A stretch of DNA of 64,000 nucleotides from Ralstonia pickettii. Lineage in GTDB: Bacteria; Pseudomonadota; Gammaproteobacteria; Burkholderiales; Burkholderiaceae. Numbering within the stretch: position 1 is the stretch's first letter; each line of letters starts with the position of its first letter. Positions 54,503 to 64,000 of this stretch are shown here, in pieces. The stretch spans positions 2,108,001 to 2,172,000 of the forward strand of contig NZ_CP066771.1 in assembly GCF_016466415.2 (NCBI RefSeq), written 5' to 3'. A model generated the notes under the pieces. That model was not told the DNA's origin and did not search any database. It worked only from the letters and a program-made list of their open reading frames with translations. The position numbers were made by a program, and so were the translations under genes.

Positions 54503-57322
54503 TCAGTGTGCTTCTTCCCAGTTCGCGCCTACGCCGACTTCGGCCACCAGGGGTACGCGCAGCGTTGCGACACTGCACATCAACTCCGGCAGGCGCTCGC
54601 GCACCACTGCAAGCTCGTCCTGCGGGACTTCCAGTACCAATTCATCGTGCACCTGCATGACCAGGCGCGAGCGCATCGCTTCGGCTTCGAGCCAGCCTTG
54701 CACTGCCAGCATCGACAGCTTGATCAGGTCAGCCGCCGTGCCCTGCATGGGCGCGTTAATGGCGGCGCGTTCTGCAGCCTGGCGGCGCGGGCCGTTGCCG
54801 CCGTTGATGTCCGGCAGCCACAGGCGACGGCCGAAGACCGTTTCCACGTAGCCTTGCTCGCGCGCGCTCTGGCGGGTTTCTTCCATGTAGTTCGCGGCGC
54901 CGGGGTAGCGGGCGAAGTAACGGTCGATATAAAGCTTGGCGGCGTCTCGTCCAATGCCCAGGTTGCTGGCGAGTCCAAACGCGCTCATGCCGTAGATCAG
55001 ACCGAAGTTGATGACCTTGGCCACGCGGCGCTGGTCCGGCGTCACCTCCAGCGGCGTCACGTTGAACACTTCGGCGGCCGTGGCGCGGTGCACGTCCTGG
55101 CCCTCACGGAATGCGCGCATCAGGCCTTCGTCCTGCGACAGATGGGCCATGATGCGCAGCTCAATCTGCGAGTAGTCGGCCGATACGATGACGCTGCCCT
55201 CCGGTGCGATGAATGCTTCCCGAATGCGCCGCCCCTCTTCCGTACGCACCGGAATGTTTTGCAGGTTCGGATCGGTCGAGGCCAGACGCCCCGTCACCGC
55301 CGTCGCCTGACCGTAGGTGGTGTGGACCCGCCCGGTGCGCGGGTTGACCATTTTCGGCAGCTTGTCGGTGTAGGTCGACTTGAGCTTGGCCAGGCCCCGG
55401 TAGTCGAGCAGCAGCTTCGGCAGCGGATAGTCTTCGGCCAGCTTTTGCAGCACCTCTTCGTCGGTCGACGGCGCACCGCTCGCGGTCCTCTTGATGACCG
55501 GCAGCTTCATCTGGTTGAAGAAGATGTCGCCGATCTGCTTGGGCGAACCGAGGTTGAACGGCTGACCGGCAAGCTTGTGCGCCTCGGCTTCCAGCTCGAT
55601 CAGACGCAAGCCCAGCTCGTTGCTCTGCTTGGCCAGCCGGTCAGCATCGATCAGCACGCCGTTGCGCTCCATCTTCTGCAGCACGATGGAGGTCGGCATT
55701 TCGATCTGCTCGTAGACGTAGCGCAGCTTGTCGTCTTCGGCCACCTTGGGGAATAACGTGCGATGCAGGCGCAGCGTAATATCGGCGTCCTCTGCCGCGT
55801 ATTCGGTCGCGCGATCGAGCGGCACCTCGTCAAAGCCGATCTGCGATGCGCCCTTGCCGCACACGGCCTCGTAAGTGATCGTCTTCAAATGCAGCACGCG
55901 CTCGGCCAGTGCGTCCATGCCGTGATTGCGGTGAGACTCCAGCACATAGGATTCGAGCATCGTGTCGTGCTCGATGCCGCGCAGCGCGATGTCGTGGTTG
56001 GCAAACACATGCGCGTCGTACTTCAGGTGCTGGCCGACCTTCTTGCGTGATTCGTCTTCGAGCCACAGCTTCATGCGCGCGAGCACCGTGTCGCGCGGGA
56101 GTTGCGCCGCTGCATCGAGCCCGGCCACATCCGGCCCGCGATGCGCCACCGGAATGTAGCAAGCCTCGCCCGGCTTGACCGACAGCGAAATGCCCACCAA
56201 CTGCGCGAGCATCGGGTCAATGGACGTCGTCTCGGTATCGATGCAGACGAGATCCACTTCGTCCAGGCGTTGCATCCACGATTCAAGGTGCGCCTCGGTC
56301 GTCACCGTCTCGTACTTGATCTCATCGGGCGGCGCTTCCACATCGAACAGATTGGCCTGTGCTTGCAGTTGTGCCGCCTCGCCGGCGTAATTCTTCACGG
56401 GCGTTGCAGCCTTGCGTGCGGCACCCACGCTGCGCGTATCGGGCAGCGCCTCGCCAGAAGCCTCGCGCAGCCACGTCTTGAAACCATAACGCGAGAAGAA
56501 ATCGACGAGCTTGGATTTGTCTTCGCCGCCGTCGATCAGTGCATCGAATGTCGGCACTTCTTTGCTGAGGTCGCAGTCGAGCTTCACCGTCAGCAGTTCG
56601 CGACCCTTTGGCAGCCACTCGAGCGTGTTGCGCAGGTTCTCGCCCACAACGCCCTTGATCTCGCCTGCACGCGCGATGACGTTGTCAAGCGAGCCGAATT
56701 CCGTCAGCCATTTCACCGCGGTCTTCGGGCCCACCTTGGGCACACCCGGCACGTTGTCCACGGTGTCGCCAATCAGAGAGAGATAGTCGACGATGCGCTC
56801 CGGCGGCACGCCGAACTTCACTTGCACGCCGGCCGGGTCGAGCGTTTCGTTGGTCATGGTGTTGACCAGGGTCACGTGGTCATTCACCAGTTGGGCGAGG
56901 TCCTTATCACCCGTTGAGACGATGGTCCGAACGCCTTCGCGAGCAGCCCGTTCAGCCAGGGTGCCGATCACATCGTCGGCCTCGACACCTTCGATCACCA
57001 GAATGGGCCAACCCAATGCCCGTACGGCTTCGTGGATGGGTTCGATCTGCGCGCGCAGGTCATCGGGCATGGGCGCGCGATGCTCCTTGTAGGCCGGATA
57101 GAGGTCATCGCGAAAGGTCTTGCCTTTGGCGTCGAAAATGCAAGCGCTATACTTGGCCGGATAGTCGTTGCGCAGTTTGCGCAGCATGTTCACGATGCCG
57201 TAGATGGCCCCCGTAGGAAACCCTTCTCCGTTTCGCAAGTCGGGCAGTGCGTGATAGGCACGGTACAGATAACTCGAGCCATCGACGAGCAACAGCGTTT
57301 CTTGACTTTCCGACATTCCCAT
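54503..57322 (-). CDS. polA: DNA polymerase I
   Basis: Repair and Okazaki-fragment polymerase of about 939 residues with three domains. The 5'-3' nuclease begins TLLLVDGSSYLYRAYHALPD and includes GVEADDVIGTLA and STGDKDLAQLV. The 3'-5' exonuclease shows VCIDTETTSIDPM and HLKYDAHVF. The polymerase has motif A SADYSQIELRIMAHLSQDEG, the O-helix region RRVAKVINFGLIYGMSAFGL and motif C MQVHDELVLEV. The start is the ATG at 57322 or 57316; the frame is open for 110 more codons upstream without similarity because it runs antisense to the LOG gene. The polA and LOG starts touch. Confidence 0.96.
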   Translation of the reverse strand: MGMSESQETLLLVDGSSYLYRAYHALPDLRNGEGFPTGAIYGIVNMLRKLRNDYPAKYSACIFDAKGKTFRDDLYPAYKEHRAPMPDDLRAQIEPIHEAVRALGWPILVIEGVEADDVIGTLAERAAREGVRTIVSTGDKDLAQLVNDHVTLVNTMTNETLDPAGVQVKFGVPPERIVDYLSLIGDTVDNVPGVPKVGPKTAVKWLTEFGSLDNVIARAGEIKGVVGENLRNTLEWLPKGRELLTVKLDCDLSKEVPTFDALIDGGEDKSKLVDFFSRYGFKTWLREASGEALPDTRSVGAARKAATPVKNYAGEAAQLQAQANLFDVEAPPDEIKYETVTTEAHLESWMQRLDEVDLVCIDTETTSIDPMLAQLVGISLSVKPGEACYIPVAHRGPDVAGLDAAAQLPRDTVLARMKLWLEDESRKKVGQHLKYDAHVFANHDIALRGIEHDTMLESYVLESHRNHGMDALAERVLHLKTITYEAVCGKGASQIGFDEVPLDRATEYAAEDADITLRLHRTLFPKVAEDDKLRYVYEQIEMPTSIVLQKMERNGVLIDADRLAKQSNELGLRLIELEAEAHKLAGQPFNLGSPKQIGDIFFNQMKLPVIKRTASGAPSTDEEVLQKLAEDYPLPKLLLDYRGLAKLKSTYTDKLPKMVNPRTGRVHTTYGQATAVTGRLASTDPNLQNIPVRTEEGRRIREAFIAPEGSVIVSADYSQIELRIMAHLSQDEGLMRAFREGQDVHRATAAEVFNVTPLEVTPDQRRVAKVINFGLIYGMSAFGLASNLGIGRDAAKLYIDRYFARYPGAANYMEETRQSAREQGYVETVFGRRLWLPDINGGNGPRRQAAERAAINAPMQGTAADLIKLSMLAVQGWLEAEAMRSRLVMQVHDELVLEVPQDELAVVRERLPELMCSVATLRVPLVAEVGVGANWEEAH

Positions 57323-58274
57323 GGACTCTAAAGTGACTGGAACGCCAAAAGGCGTTTCCGATAATGGCGCTTCCGCTGAAGGCGGCGTGGCAAAGCAGGC
57401 TGCCGGTGCTTCCGCGTCGGAGGTTTCGGCGACAGAACTGACCGGGGTGAGCCCCTCGCGCCAAGCCACCACGGCCGACATGGATGTCAACGTGACGGTG
57501 GGCGTCGAACACGAGCCCAAAGCGGACCTGGCACATGGCCGTACCGATCGCAAGATGATCCCCAGCCTGCGGGCACTCGCCGACGAAGAACGCGCCACCG
57601 CAAAGAAAGCGCGCGCCTCCTGGCAGATGTTCACGATTATGGCAGAGTTCATCGAGGCGACCGAGTACCTCTCGGAGATTCGTCCGGCCGTCTCGATCTA
57701 CGGCAGCGCGCGTCTGCGCGAGGATTCGCCGTACTACGAACGCACCATCGAAATCGCTCGGCTGTTCTCGGATGCGGGCTTCGCCGTCATCTCCGGTGGG
57801 GGCCCCGGCATCATGGAAGCGGCCAACAAAGGCGCGCACGCGGGTAAGTCGGCCAGCGTCGGTCTGAACATCGAACTGCCGCACGAACAGCAAGGCAATC
57901 GATACCAGGACATTTCGATGCGCTTTCGCCATTTCTTCACCCGCAAGGTCACGTTCGTGAAGAATTCGGACGCGTTCATCGTCATGCCCGGTGGTTTCGG
58001 CACGCTGGATGAACTGGCTGAAGTGCTCACGCTCGTCCAGACGGGCAAATCGCGCAGCGTGCCGGTGGTCATGTTCGGCAGCCACTTCTGGAAGGGCCTG
58101 CTGGACTGGTTCCGCTTTACGCTGCTGCCGATGGGTCTGATCGCCGAGCACGACCTCGACATCATGCGCATCGTCGACGAACCCAAGGATGCGCTGGATG
58201 CCGTCTACGAGTTCTACGAAAAGCGCGAAGGCACCTCGCCGATTCCGCCCAAGGAAGAGATGTTCTATCTGTAA
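57321..58274 (+). CDS. LOG-family protein (TIGR00730-type, lysine decarboxylase-like fold)
   Basis: Rossmann-fold protein of 317 residues. The conserved core contains SIYGSARLREDSPYYERTIE, the nucleotide loop VISGGGPGIMEAANKGA and MPGGFGTLDELAEVLTL, the PGGxGT..E signature of LOG proteins, which release free cytokinin bases from their ribotides or act as nucleotide 5'-monophosphate nucleosidases. The first 75 or so residues are low-complexity (Ala/Ser/Gly-rich) and not part of the fold. The ATG at 57321 overlaps the divergent polA start; in-frame ATGs at 57480 (MDVNVTV) and further on would give a product nearer family size. Confidence 0.87.
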   Translation: MDSKVTGTPKGVSDNGASAEGGVAKQAAGASASEVSATELTGVSPSRQATTADMDVNVTVGVEHEPKADLAHGRTDRKMIPSLRALADEERATAKKARASWQMFTIMAEFIEATEYLSEIRPAVSIYGSARLREDSPYYERTIEIARLFSDAGFAVISGGGPGIMEAANKGAHAGKSASVGLNIELPHEQQGNRYQDISMRFRHFFTRKVTFVKNSDAFIVMPGGFGTLDELAEVLTLVQTGKSRSVPVVMFGSHFWKGLLDWFRFTLLPMGLIAEHDLDIMRIVDEPKDALDAVYEFYEKREGTSPIPPKEEMFYL

Positions 58275-58365
58275 CCTCGGGTGTGACATTCGGCGCCACA
58301 TGAACGGACGATGGCGAGAGGCCGGACTGCTAGAATGTAGGGTCCCAGATCACCCGCCGGAGTCC

Positions 58366-58803
58366 ATGATGGATTCGCTGCTTCACCCGTCCGCCGCCGT
58401 CCCCTCCGGCTTTGCCAATGCCGCGCGCCTGATGCGCCACGCTGGGCTGCTGGCAGGGGCCGCTTTTTGCCTCGGCATCGCCCTGCCCGCGTACGCCGAG
58501 GTGACTTCCGACAGCGCCGGTCTGGACCTGCCCGACGTCAAGGCCATCAACAATCAGCCGATTTCCAAGCCGACCCGCGGCGCGATTCACAACGAGCGCA
58601 TCAAGCCGAGCTTCGATTACCGCGACAACGACGGTACGCAGGTCGAGGAATACCGCTTCCAGAAGGGCCAGGCGCCGGACATCCATGTCAAGTCGGGCAT
58701 GGGCACGTCGTACAACCTGAGCAAGCCCGAAGACAGCTCGCCGCGCATTCGTGAGCGCGGTGATATCGATCGGGTGCCCTCGGTCAACGTCCTGAAGTTC
58801 TAA
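58366..58803 (+). CDS. DUF2782-type exported protein
   Basis: Protein of about 145 residues. After a short lead, a hydrophobic stretch (HAGLLAGAAFCLGIALPAYA) acts as a signal peptide, and the mature part is small, charged and conserved: DYRDNDGTQVEEYRFQKGQA, IHVKSGMGTSYNLSKPEDSS and RERGDIDRVPSVNVLKF. This matches the DUF2782 family of Betaproteobacteria, found beside thrB and polA and of unknown function. GGAG lies just before two adjacent ATGs (58366, 58369). A TAGAAT box at 58331-58336 could be its -10. Confidence 0.85.
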   Translation: MMDSLLHPSAAVPSGFANAARLMRHAGLLAGAAFCLGIALPAYAEVTSDSAGLDLPDVKAINNQPISKPTRGAIHNERIKPSFDYRDNDGTQVEEYRFQKGQAPDIHVKSGMGTSYNLSKPEDSSPRIRERGDIDRVPSVNVLKF

Positions 58804-58888
58804 GCCTGTGCCGCGAGCGCGGCGCTTGCAAGGCGGCCGCGCTGTGAGCCGGCTGCCTTTCCCTCCACCCGTTTCCCGTTCCTGAAGC

Positions 58889-59893
58889 ATGGCTGTTTTC
58901 ACCCCGGTCTCCGACGCCGAGATCGCTCTCTGGCTGGATCAATACGATGTGGGCGCCGTGCGCGCATTTCGCGGCATCCCCTCCGGGATCGAAAACTCCA
59001 ATTTCTTCTTGACCACGGAAAAGGATGGGCAGACGCACGAGTACGTCGTCACCCTGTTTGAACGGCTGACGCTCGAGCAACTGCCGTTCTACCTGTATCT
59101 GATGCAGCATCTGGCGCAGCACGATATCAGCGTGCCGGCGCCGATTTCGGGGCGCGACGGCGAGATCCTGCGCACGCTCAACGGCAAGCCGGCGACCATC
59201 GTGACGCGTCTGGCGGGCCGCTCGAACCTGGCGCCCACGGTGTCGGAATGCGGCATCGTCGGCGACATGCTCGCGCGCATGCATCTGGCCGGGCGCGACT
59301 ATCCGCGCCATCAGCCAAATCTGCGCAGCCTCCCGTGGTGGAACGAAGTCGTGCCCGACGTCGTACCGTTCGTGCACGGCGACACGCGCGCGCTGCTCGA
59401 AAACGAACTCGCGCACCAGCAACGTTTCTTTGCCAGCGCCGACTACGCTGCGCTGCCCGAAGGCCCGTGCCATTGCGACCTCTTCCGCGACAACGTGCTG
59501 TTCGAGCCAGCCACCACCGGCCAGCCGGAACGCCTCGGCGGCTTCTTCGACTTTTACTTTGCCGGTGTCGACAAGTGGCTCTTCGACGTGGCTGTCACCG
59601 TCAACGACTGGTGCATTGACCTGGCCACCGGCGTGCTGGACACCGAGCGGACACGTGCAATGCTCCGTGCGTATCACGCTGTGCGCCCGTTCACCGATGC
59701 TGAAACGCGGCACTGGCAAGATATGCTGCGCGCTGCTGCGTACCGCTTCTGGGTCTCGCGCCTGTGGGATTTCTATCTGCCGCGCGATGCCGAACTGCTC
59801 AAGCCGCATGACCCCACCCACTTCGAGCGCGTGCTGCGAGAACGGGTTGGCGCGGGCGCCCTGACTCTGGATCTTCCCCAACCATGCAACTGA
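58889..59893 (+). CDS. thrB: Homoserine kinase (aminoglycoside-phosphotransferase fold)
   Basis: Threonine-pathway kinase of 334 residues that phosphorylates homoserine. It belongs to the APH-fold type, not the GHMP type of E. coli: [20 protein letters not shown] at the start, [15 protein letters not shown], the catalytic loop [13 protein letters not shown] (HxDxxxxN) and the metal-binding [15 protein letters not shown]. The length matches the family. It is 85 bases downstream of the DUF2782 gene and overlaps the start of the next membrane-protein gene by ten bases. Confidence 0.94.
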   Translation: MAVFTPVSDAEIALWLDQYDVGAVRAFRGIPSGIENSNFFLTTEKDGQTHEYVVTLFERLTLEQLPFYLYLMQHLAQHDISVPAPISGRDGEILRTLNGKPATIVTRLAGRSNLAPTVSECGIVGDMLARMHLAGRDYPRHQPNLRSLPWWNEVVPDVVPFVHGDTRALLENELAHQQRFFASADYAALPEGPCHCDLFRDNVLFEPATTGQPERLGGFFDFYFAGVDKWLFDVAVTVNDWCIDLATGVLDTERTRAMLRAYHAVRPFTDAETRHWQDMLRAAAYRFWVSRLWDFYLPRDAELLKPHDPTHFERVLRERVGAGALTLDLPQPCN

Positions 59894-60681
59894 TTGAAGT
59901 ACCGGCCAAGCAAGGCTACGTCTGGCTGCGCCAGGGTGCGTGGCTGTTTCGCAAGAACCCGATCGGGTTCTTGCTGCTGCTGTTCATCTACCTGTTTGCG
60001 GTCAACCTGCTGATGCTGCTGGTGCCGCCGATTGGTGTGTTCGCCATCCTGCTGGTGAATCCAGCCATCTTCGTGGGCTTCATGTCGGCCTGCCGCGATA
60101 CAGTGGCGGGCAAGCGCGTCGGGCCCGCGTCGCTTATCGCAGGCTTTCGTGCGTACGGCAAGGATGCGATGCGCGCCCTGCTCAAGCTTGGCGGCATCTA
60201 CGGCGTGCTGGTGCTGGTGGTCAGCGGCGTGCTGATGACCATGGTGGATGTCGACACGCTGATGACCGTGGTCACCGACAAGCCGCTCACCACGGACGCC
60301 ATCCGCGAGTTCTACCTCGCCATGGTGATGGGCTCGGTGCTGTATATCCCCGTGGCGGTGCTGTTCTGGTTTGCGCCATTGCTGGTGGCATGGCACGGCA
60401 TTCCGGTGGGCAAGGCGCTGTTCTTCAGTTGGATGGCCGTGTGGCGCAATCGCGCTGCGTTCATCGCGTACGGCGTCTTGGTAGCAATCCTGCTGATCGC
60501 GGTGCCGCTGTTCATCGATGCGCTGTTCGCGTCGAGCGGTGCCAACAACATCGCCCCCATCATTGCCACGCCATACCGGATTCTGGTGATGGCGGTGCTG
60601 TACTGCTCGTTCTATGCCACCTACCGCGGCTGCTTCAACGTCACGCAAGCCGCCGGCCAGACGACGGACACGACGGCCTGA
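59884..60681 (+). CDS. BPSS1780-family inner-membrane protein
   Basis: Membrane protein of 265 residues with about six hydrophobic helices (for example [19 protein letters not shown] and [15 protein letters not shown]). The N-terminal [20 protein letters not shown] and FRKNPIGF are typical of the BPSS1780 family of Burkholderiaceae, also found beside thrB. No known activity; no catalytic motif is visible. The start lies ten bases inside thrB, so translation is coupled. It is convergent with uvrD, whose stop is 24 bases away. Confidence 0.85.
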   Translation: MQLIEVPAKQGYVWLRQGAWLFRKNPIGFLLLLFIYLFAVNLLMLLVPPIGVFAILLVNPAIFVGFMSACRDTVAGKRVGPASLIAGFRAYGKDAMRALLKLGGIYGVLVLVVSGVLMTMVDVDTLMTVVTDKPLTTDAIREFYLAMVMGSVLYIPVAVLFWFAPLLVAWHGIPVGKALFFSWMAVWRNRAAFIAYGVLVAILLIAVPLFIDALFASSGANNIAPIIATPYRILVMAVLYCSFYATYRGCFNVTQAAGQTTDTTA

Positions 60682-60705
60682 TCGGCCCGACGACCCGATC
60701 GGCGT

Positions 60706-63066
60706 TCAGTTGATCGGGTCGAGCTTGGCGATACCCAACGCCAGCGTCTTCACCCCGTGGCGGTTGAACTTGATCTGGGCACGCGCCTCGGCGCCCTCGC
60801 CTTCCAGCGTCGTGATGACGCCTTCCCCGAACTTGTTGTGGAACACCGATTGGCCCACGCGGAAGCCGGTGGCCTCTGCGCGCTTGGCGTCGGCGTAGTT
60901 CTTTCCGGTGTCCATGCCGCCGGTCGGACGGCCGGTGTAGGCGTCGTCATCGCCACGCTCTGGGCGCTTGAACCAATCCTTGCCCCATGCGGTATCGCCT
61001 TGCACACGACGCGTCGCCTGGTAGCCGGCGTGCTGCGGCGTCAGCCACTTCAATGTGTCTTCAGGCAGTTCATCAAAGAAGCGTGAGCGGATGTGGTAGC
61101 GGACCTGCCCGTGCAGCACGCGGCTTTGCGCGAACGACAGATACAACCGCTCACGCGCACGCGTGATCGCCACGTACATCAGGCGGCGCTCTTCCTCAAG
61201 GCCGTCCTTCTCCATCTGGCTGTTTTCGTGCGGGAACAAGCCCTCTTCGAGCCCGGTGATGAAGACGACGTGGAATTCCAGCCCCTTGGCCGCATGCACG
61301 GTCATCATCTGCACGGCATCCTGGCCGGCCTGAGCCTGGTTATCGCCAGCTTCCAGGGAGGCATGCGTGAGGAAAGCCACCAGCGGTGTCATCTCCGCGG
61401 GCGTCTCGTCGGTCACCAGTTCAGAAGCGGTATCGGTCTCGCCGCCTTCGATGCGCAGCATGGCGTCGTGGCGCACGGGCAGCGCGGTCGCAATCGCATC
61501 CACGCCGTAGCCTTCTTCAGCAACGAAGGCCTGGGCCGCGGTCACGAGTTCCTGCAAGTTCTCGATGCGGTCCTGACCTTCCTTCTCGCCCTGGTAATGC
61601 GTGATCAGGCCGCTCGCGTGAATGACGTGCTGGACGATTTCGGGCAGCGTCATCTGGCGCGTGTCGGCACGCATCTGTTCGATCAGACGCACAAACGCCG
61701 ACAGCTTGGTGCCCGCCGCACCCGTGAGGTACGGCACCGCTGCCGCGAGCGAAATGCCATAGAGCCGAGCCGCATCCTGCAACTGCTCGAGCGAGCGCGC
61801 CCCGACGCCACGCGCCGGGAAATTCACCACGCGACCAAACGCCGCGTCATTGTCGGGATTCTCAAGAAGTTGAAGATACGCCAGCGCGTGCTTGATTTCC
61901 GCACGCTCGAAGAAGCGCAGGCCGCCGTACACCTTGTACGGGATGCCGGCCGAGAACAGCGCGTGCTCGATCACCCGCGACTGCGCGTTGCTGCGATACA
62001 GGATGGCAATTTCCGAGCGCGACATGCCGGTGGCAATCCGATCGCGGATTTCATCGACAATCCAGCCGGCCTCCTGCCCATCCGTCGCAGCTTGGTAGAC
62101 ACGCACCGGCTCGCCATGGCCGGCGTCGGTGCGCAGGTTCTTGCCCAGCCGACGCGTGTTGTGCGAGATGAGGTGGTTGGCGGTATCGAGGATATGGCCG
62201 TGCGAGCGGTAGTTCTGCTCCAGCTTGATCCGGTGCTCAACGCGGAATTCGCGCTCAAAGTCGACCATGTTGCCGACGTTGGCGCCACGAAACGCGTAGA
62301 TGCTCTGGTCATCGTCGCCCACGGCGAAGATGGCGTTGGGCGTGACACCAGGCTCGCCCAGGCCGGCGAGGATCTTCAGCCAGGCGTATTGCAGCTTGTT
62401 CGTATCCTGGAACTCGTCCACCAGGATGTGCTTGAATCGCCGTTGGTAGTGCGCACGGATGGCGTCGTTGTAGCGCAGCAGTTCGTAGCAGCGCAGCAGC
62501 AGCTCGGCAAAATCGACCACGCCTTCGCGCTGGCATTGCGCGTCGTAAGCGGCGTAGAGATCGGCCATGCGGCGGTCGTATTCGTTGGCGATTTCCAGAT
62601 CGCCCGCGCGCAGGCCCTGCTCCTTGGCCCCGTTGATGAAGTACTGGACGTTCTTGGGCGGGAATTTCTCGTCGTCGATATTGAGCGACTTGAGCAGGCG
62701 TTTGACGGCGGACAGCTGATCTTGCGTATCCAGAATCTGGAACGTCTGCGGTAAGCCGGCGTCGCGGAAATGCGCGCGCAGCAACCGGTTGCACAGGCCG
62801 TGGAAGGTGCCGATCCACATGGCGCGCGTGTTGATCGGCAGCATCGCCTGCAGGCGGGCCGTCATTTCCTTGGCTGCCTTGTTCGTAAACGTGACGGCCA
62901 GCACACCCGACGGCGACACCCGCGCACTTTGAATCAGCCACGCGATGCGGGTAGTCAACACGCGCGTCTTGCCGCTGCCCGCCCCCGCCAGGATCAGCGC
63001 CGATTCATCGGGAAGCGTGATGGCAGCGCGTTGTTCGGGGTTCAGATTGGCGAGCAGGTCAGACAT
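60706..63066 (-). CDS. uvrD: DNA helicase II (UvrD/PcrA-type superfamily 1 helicase)
   Basis: 3'-5' helicase of 786 residues for nucleotide excision and mismatch repair. Motifs in order: [11 protein letters not shown] (Q), [16 protein letters not shown] (I), [14 protein letters not shown] (Ia), [14 protein letters not shown] (II), [16 protein letters not shown] (III), [12 protein letters not shown] (IV), [20 protein letters not shown] (V) and [20 protein letters not shown] (VI). A C-terminal Tudor-like region contains [15 protein letters not shown]. The start [15 protein letters not shown] at 63066 is the family start; the open frame continues upstream without similarity. Divergent from valS. 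Confidence 0.95.
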   Translation of the reverse strand: MSDLLANLNPEQRAAITLPDESALILAGAGSGKTRVLTTRIAWLIQSARVSPSGVLAVTFTNKAAKEMTARLQAMLPINTRAMWIGTFHGLCNRLLRAHFRDAGLPQTFQILDTQDQLSAVKRLLKSLNIDDEKFPPKNVQYFINGAKEQGLRAGDLEIANEYDRRMADLYAAYDAQCQREGVVDFAELLLRCYELLRYNDAIRAHYQRRFKHILVDEFQDTNKLQYAWLKILAGLGEPGVTPNAIFAVGDDDQSIYAFRGANVGNMVDFEREFRVEHRIKLEQNYRSHGHILDTANHLISHNTRRLGKNLRTDAGHGEPVRVYQAATDGQEAGWIVDEIRDRIATGMSRSEIAILYRSNAQSRVIEHALFSAGIPYKVYGGLRFFERAEIKHALAYLQLLENPDNDAAFGRVVNFPARGVGARSLEQLQDAARLYGISLAAAVPYLTGAAGTKLSAFVRLIEQMRADTRQMTLPEIVQHVIHASGLITHYQGEKEGQDRIENLQELVTAAQAFVAEEGYGVDAIATALPVRHDAMLRIEGGETDTASELVTDETPAEMTPLVAFLTHASLEAGDNQAQAGQDAVQMMTVHAAKGLEFHVVFITGLEEGLFPHENSQMEKDGLEEERRLMYVAITRARERLYLSFAQSRVLHGQVRYHIRSRFFDELPEDTLKWLTPQHAGYQATRRVQGDTAWGKDWFKRPERGDDDAYTGRPTGGMDTGKNYADAKRAEATGFRVGQSVFHNKFGEGVITTLEGEGAEARAQIKFNRHGVKTLALGIAKLDPIN

Positions 63067-63094
63067 GCGGGAGGGGCCTCGGCAGAATCCTGAA

Positions 63095-63100
63095 ATTATA
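63095..63100 (-). promoter_or_regulatory. -10 box TATAAT upstream of uvrD
   Basis: A perfect TATAAT on the minus strand, 28 bases before the uvrD start. A convincing -35 at 17 bases is not seen. Confidence 0.4.
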
Positions 63101-63145
63101 CCGGCCGCATTCGCCGCTTCGCCCGTGCCGGACATCGACACGCCG

Positions 63146-63151
63146 TATAAT
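63146..63151 (+). promoter_or_regulatory. -10 box TATAAT upstream of valS
   Basis: A perfect TATAAT on the plus strand, 67 bases before the valS start, in the 152-base divergent spacer. The -35 is weak. No T-box or leader peptide is evident. Confidence 0.4.
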
Positions 63152-63218
63152 TCCAAGCTTTCGCCCGCCGTTTTCCTGGGCCAAACGTCTTTTTACGCCG
63201 CTTGCGCACCCTGTCAGC

Positions 63219-64000
63219 ATGACCGATCAAAACCAAGCCCTCGCCAAGAGTTTCGAACCCACCACCATTGAGCAAAAGTGGAGCGCAGCGTGGGAAGCGA
63301 TGGGCGTCTCCCGTGCGACGCTCGAAGCCGGCAAGCCGGATTTCTGTATCCAGCTACCGCCGCCGAACGTGACGGGCACGCTGCACATGGGCCACGCGTT
63401 CAACCAGACCATCATGGACGGCCTGACGCGCCACGCGCGCATGTCGGGCGCCAACACGCTGTGGGTACCAGGCACGGACCACGCCGGCATCGCCACACAG
63501 ATCGTCGTCGAGCGCCAGTTGGATGCGCAGGGCGTGTCGCGCCACGACATGGGCCGCGAGAAGTTCGTCGAAAAGGTGTGGGAATGGAAGGAGCAATCGG
63601 GCTCGACCATCACCCGTCAGGTGCGCCGCATGGGCGCCTCGATCGACTGGGAGCGCGAATACTTCACGATGGACCCGAAGATGTCGCGCGCGGTCAGCGA
63701 CGTGTTCGTGCGTCTCTATGAGCAGGGCCTGATCTACCGCGGCAAGCGCCTGGTCAACTGGGATCCGATGCTCGGCACCGCCGTATCCGACCTGGAGGTG
63801 GTGAGCGAGGAGGAAGAAGGCTCGCTTTGGCACATCCGCTATCCGCTGGCCGAACCGGACGCCGTGCATGGCCTGACGCACCTGACGGTCGCCACCACGC
63901 GCCCCGAGACGATGCTCGGCGACACGGCCGTGATGGTGCACCCGGAGGACGAGCGTTACGCTCACCTCATCGGCAAGTTCGTCCACCTGCCGCTGACCGA
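63219..64000 (+). CDS. valS: Valyl-tRNA synthetase (partial, C-terminus off window)
   Basis: Class I aminoacyl-tRNA synthetase, first 260 of roughly 950 residues. The opening [20 protein letters not shown] and [19 protein letters not shown] (HIGH motif as HMGH) identify Val[35 protein letters not shown] and the editing-domain start [20 protein letters not shown] follow in the expected order. The KMSKS loop and anticodon domain lie beyond base 64000. Divergent from uvrD. Confidence 0.95.
   Translation, partial: MTDQNQALAKSFEPTTIEQKWSAAWEAMGVSRATLEAGKPDFCIQLPPPNVTGTLHMGHAFNQTIMDGLTRHARMSGANTLWVPGTDHAGIATQIVVERQLDAQGVSRHDMGREKFVEKVWEWKEQSGSTITRQVRRMGASIDWEREYFTMDPKMSRAVSDVFVRLYEQGLIYRGKRLVNWDPMLGTAVSDLEVVSEEEEGSLWHIRYPLAEPDAVHGLTHLTVATTRPETMLGDTAVMVHPEDERYAHLIGKFVHLPLT

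Overview
The window reads as a contiguous piece of a Betaproteobacterial (Burkholderiaceae) chromosome, most likely Ralstonia or a close relative. This is inferred from the high GC content, the yqeY-dnaG-rpoD order, a very long RpoD N-terminal tail, DUF2957-type lipoproteins, a BPSS1780-type membrane protein and a DUF2782 protein beside thrB. No insertion sequence, prophage gene or CRISPR array was seen. Most of the window is dense housekeeping sequence. The accessory stretches are about 1-6 kb, 8.6-13.4 kb, 24.8-35.5 kb and single genes elsewhere.

Layout. (1) 1-6.0 kb is an aromatic-acid module: an MFS transporter (cut by the window edge), a PanE-like reductase, an aldehyde dehydrogenase and a benzoylformate decarboxylase on the minus strand, with a divergent LysR regulator. 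The enzymes suggest benzoylformate to benzaldehyde to benzoate. (2) 6.0-13.4 kb holds an AhpD-like protein, MsbA and five LPS assembly genes (GT25, two GT2, O-antigen ligase, GT4). (3) 13.5-24.8 kb holds dnaE, trhO with a tiny overlapping lipoprotein gene, a flavodoxin-fold oxidoreductase, a pirin/LysR pair sharing an operator-like palindrome, gluQ, an RhlE-type helicase, an orphan ODP-like metallo-beta-lactamase-fold protein and a TetR regulator. (4) 24.9-28.7 kb holds a TetR operator-like palindrome, an acyl-CoA synthetase reduced to its two ends by an internal deletion, and a single-chain acyl-CoA carboxylase. (5) 29.0-34.7 kb is a minus-strand envelope cluster: two paralogous DUF2957 lipoproteins, an OmpW-like porin, a small exported protein and an exported MBL-fold hydrolase. 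(6) 34.7-35.5 kb is an AT-rich gene-free stretch that ends at an unusual CAU-anticodon tRNA with a long variable arm.

(7) 35.6-43.2 kb is the macromolecular-synthesis block rpoD-dnaG-yqeY (minus), with no rpsU at its head, followed by a BaiN-type flavoprotein and divergent tsaD. (8) 43.3-47.5 kb has folE2 and the isoprenoid set dxs-ispA-xseB. (9) 47.7-47.84 kb contains a rod-like inverted-repeat structure behind a TACAAT box, a candidate structured RNA (possibly 6S RNA). It is followed by a stand-alone Rieske oxygenase, a DMT exporter and a mercaptopyruvate sulfurtransferase. (10) 51-54.3 kb has a ZIP metal transporter, a Tat-exported dienelactone hydrolase-family protein and a type II NADH dehydrogenase with an abnormal N-terminus. 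(11) 54.5-64 kb has polA head-to-head with a LOG-family gene, a DUF2782 protein, thrB, a BPSS1780-type membrane protein, uvrD and the start of valS.

The items most worth a second look are the odd tRNA next to rpoD, the candidate structured RNA at 47.7 kb, the DUF2957/OmpW surface cluster, and the TetR-controlled locus with a deleted ligase and an intact single-chain carboxylase. All functional calls are by reading motifs and recalling families. No database search was run.
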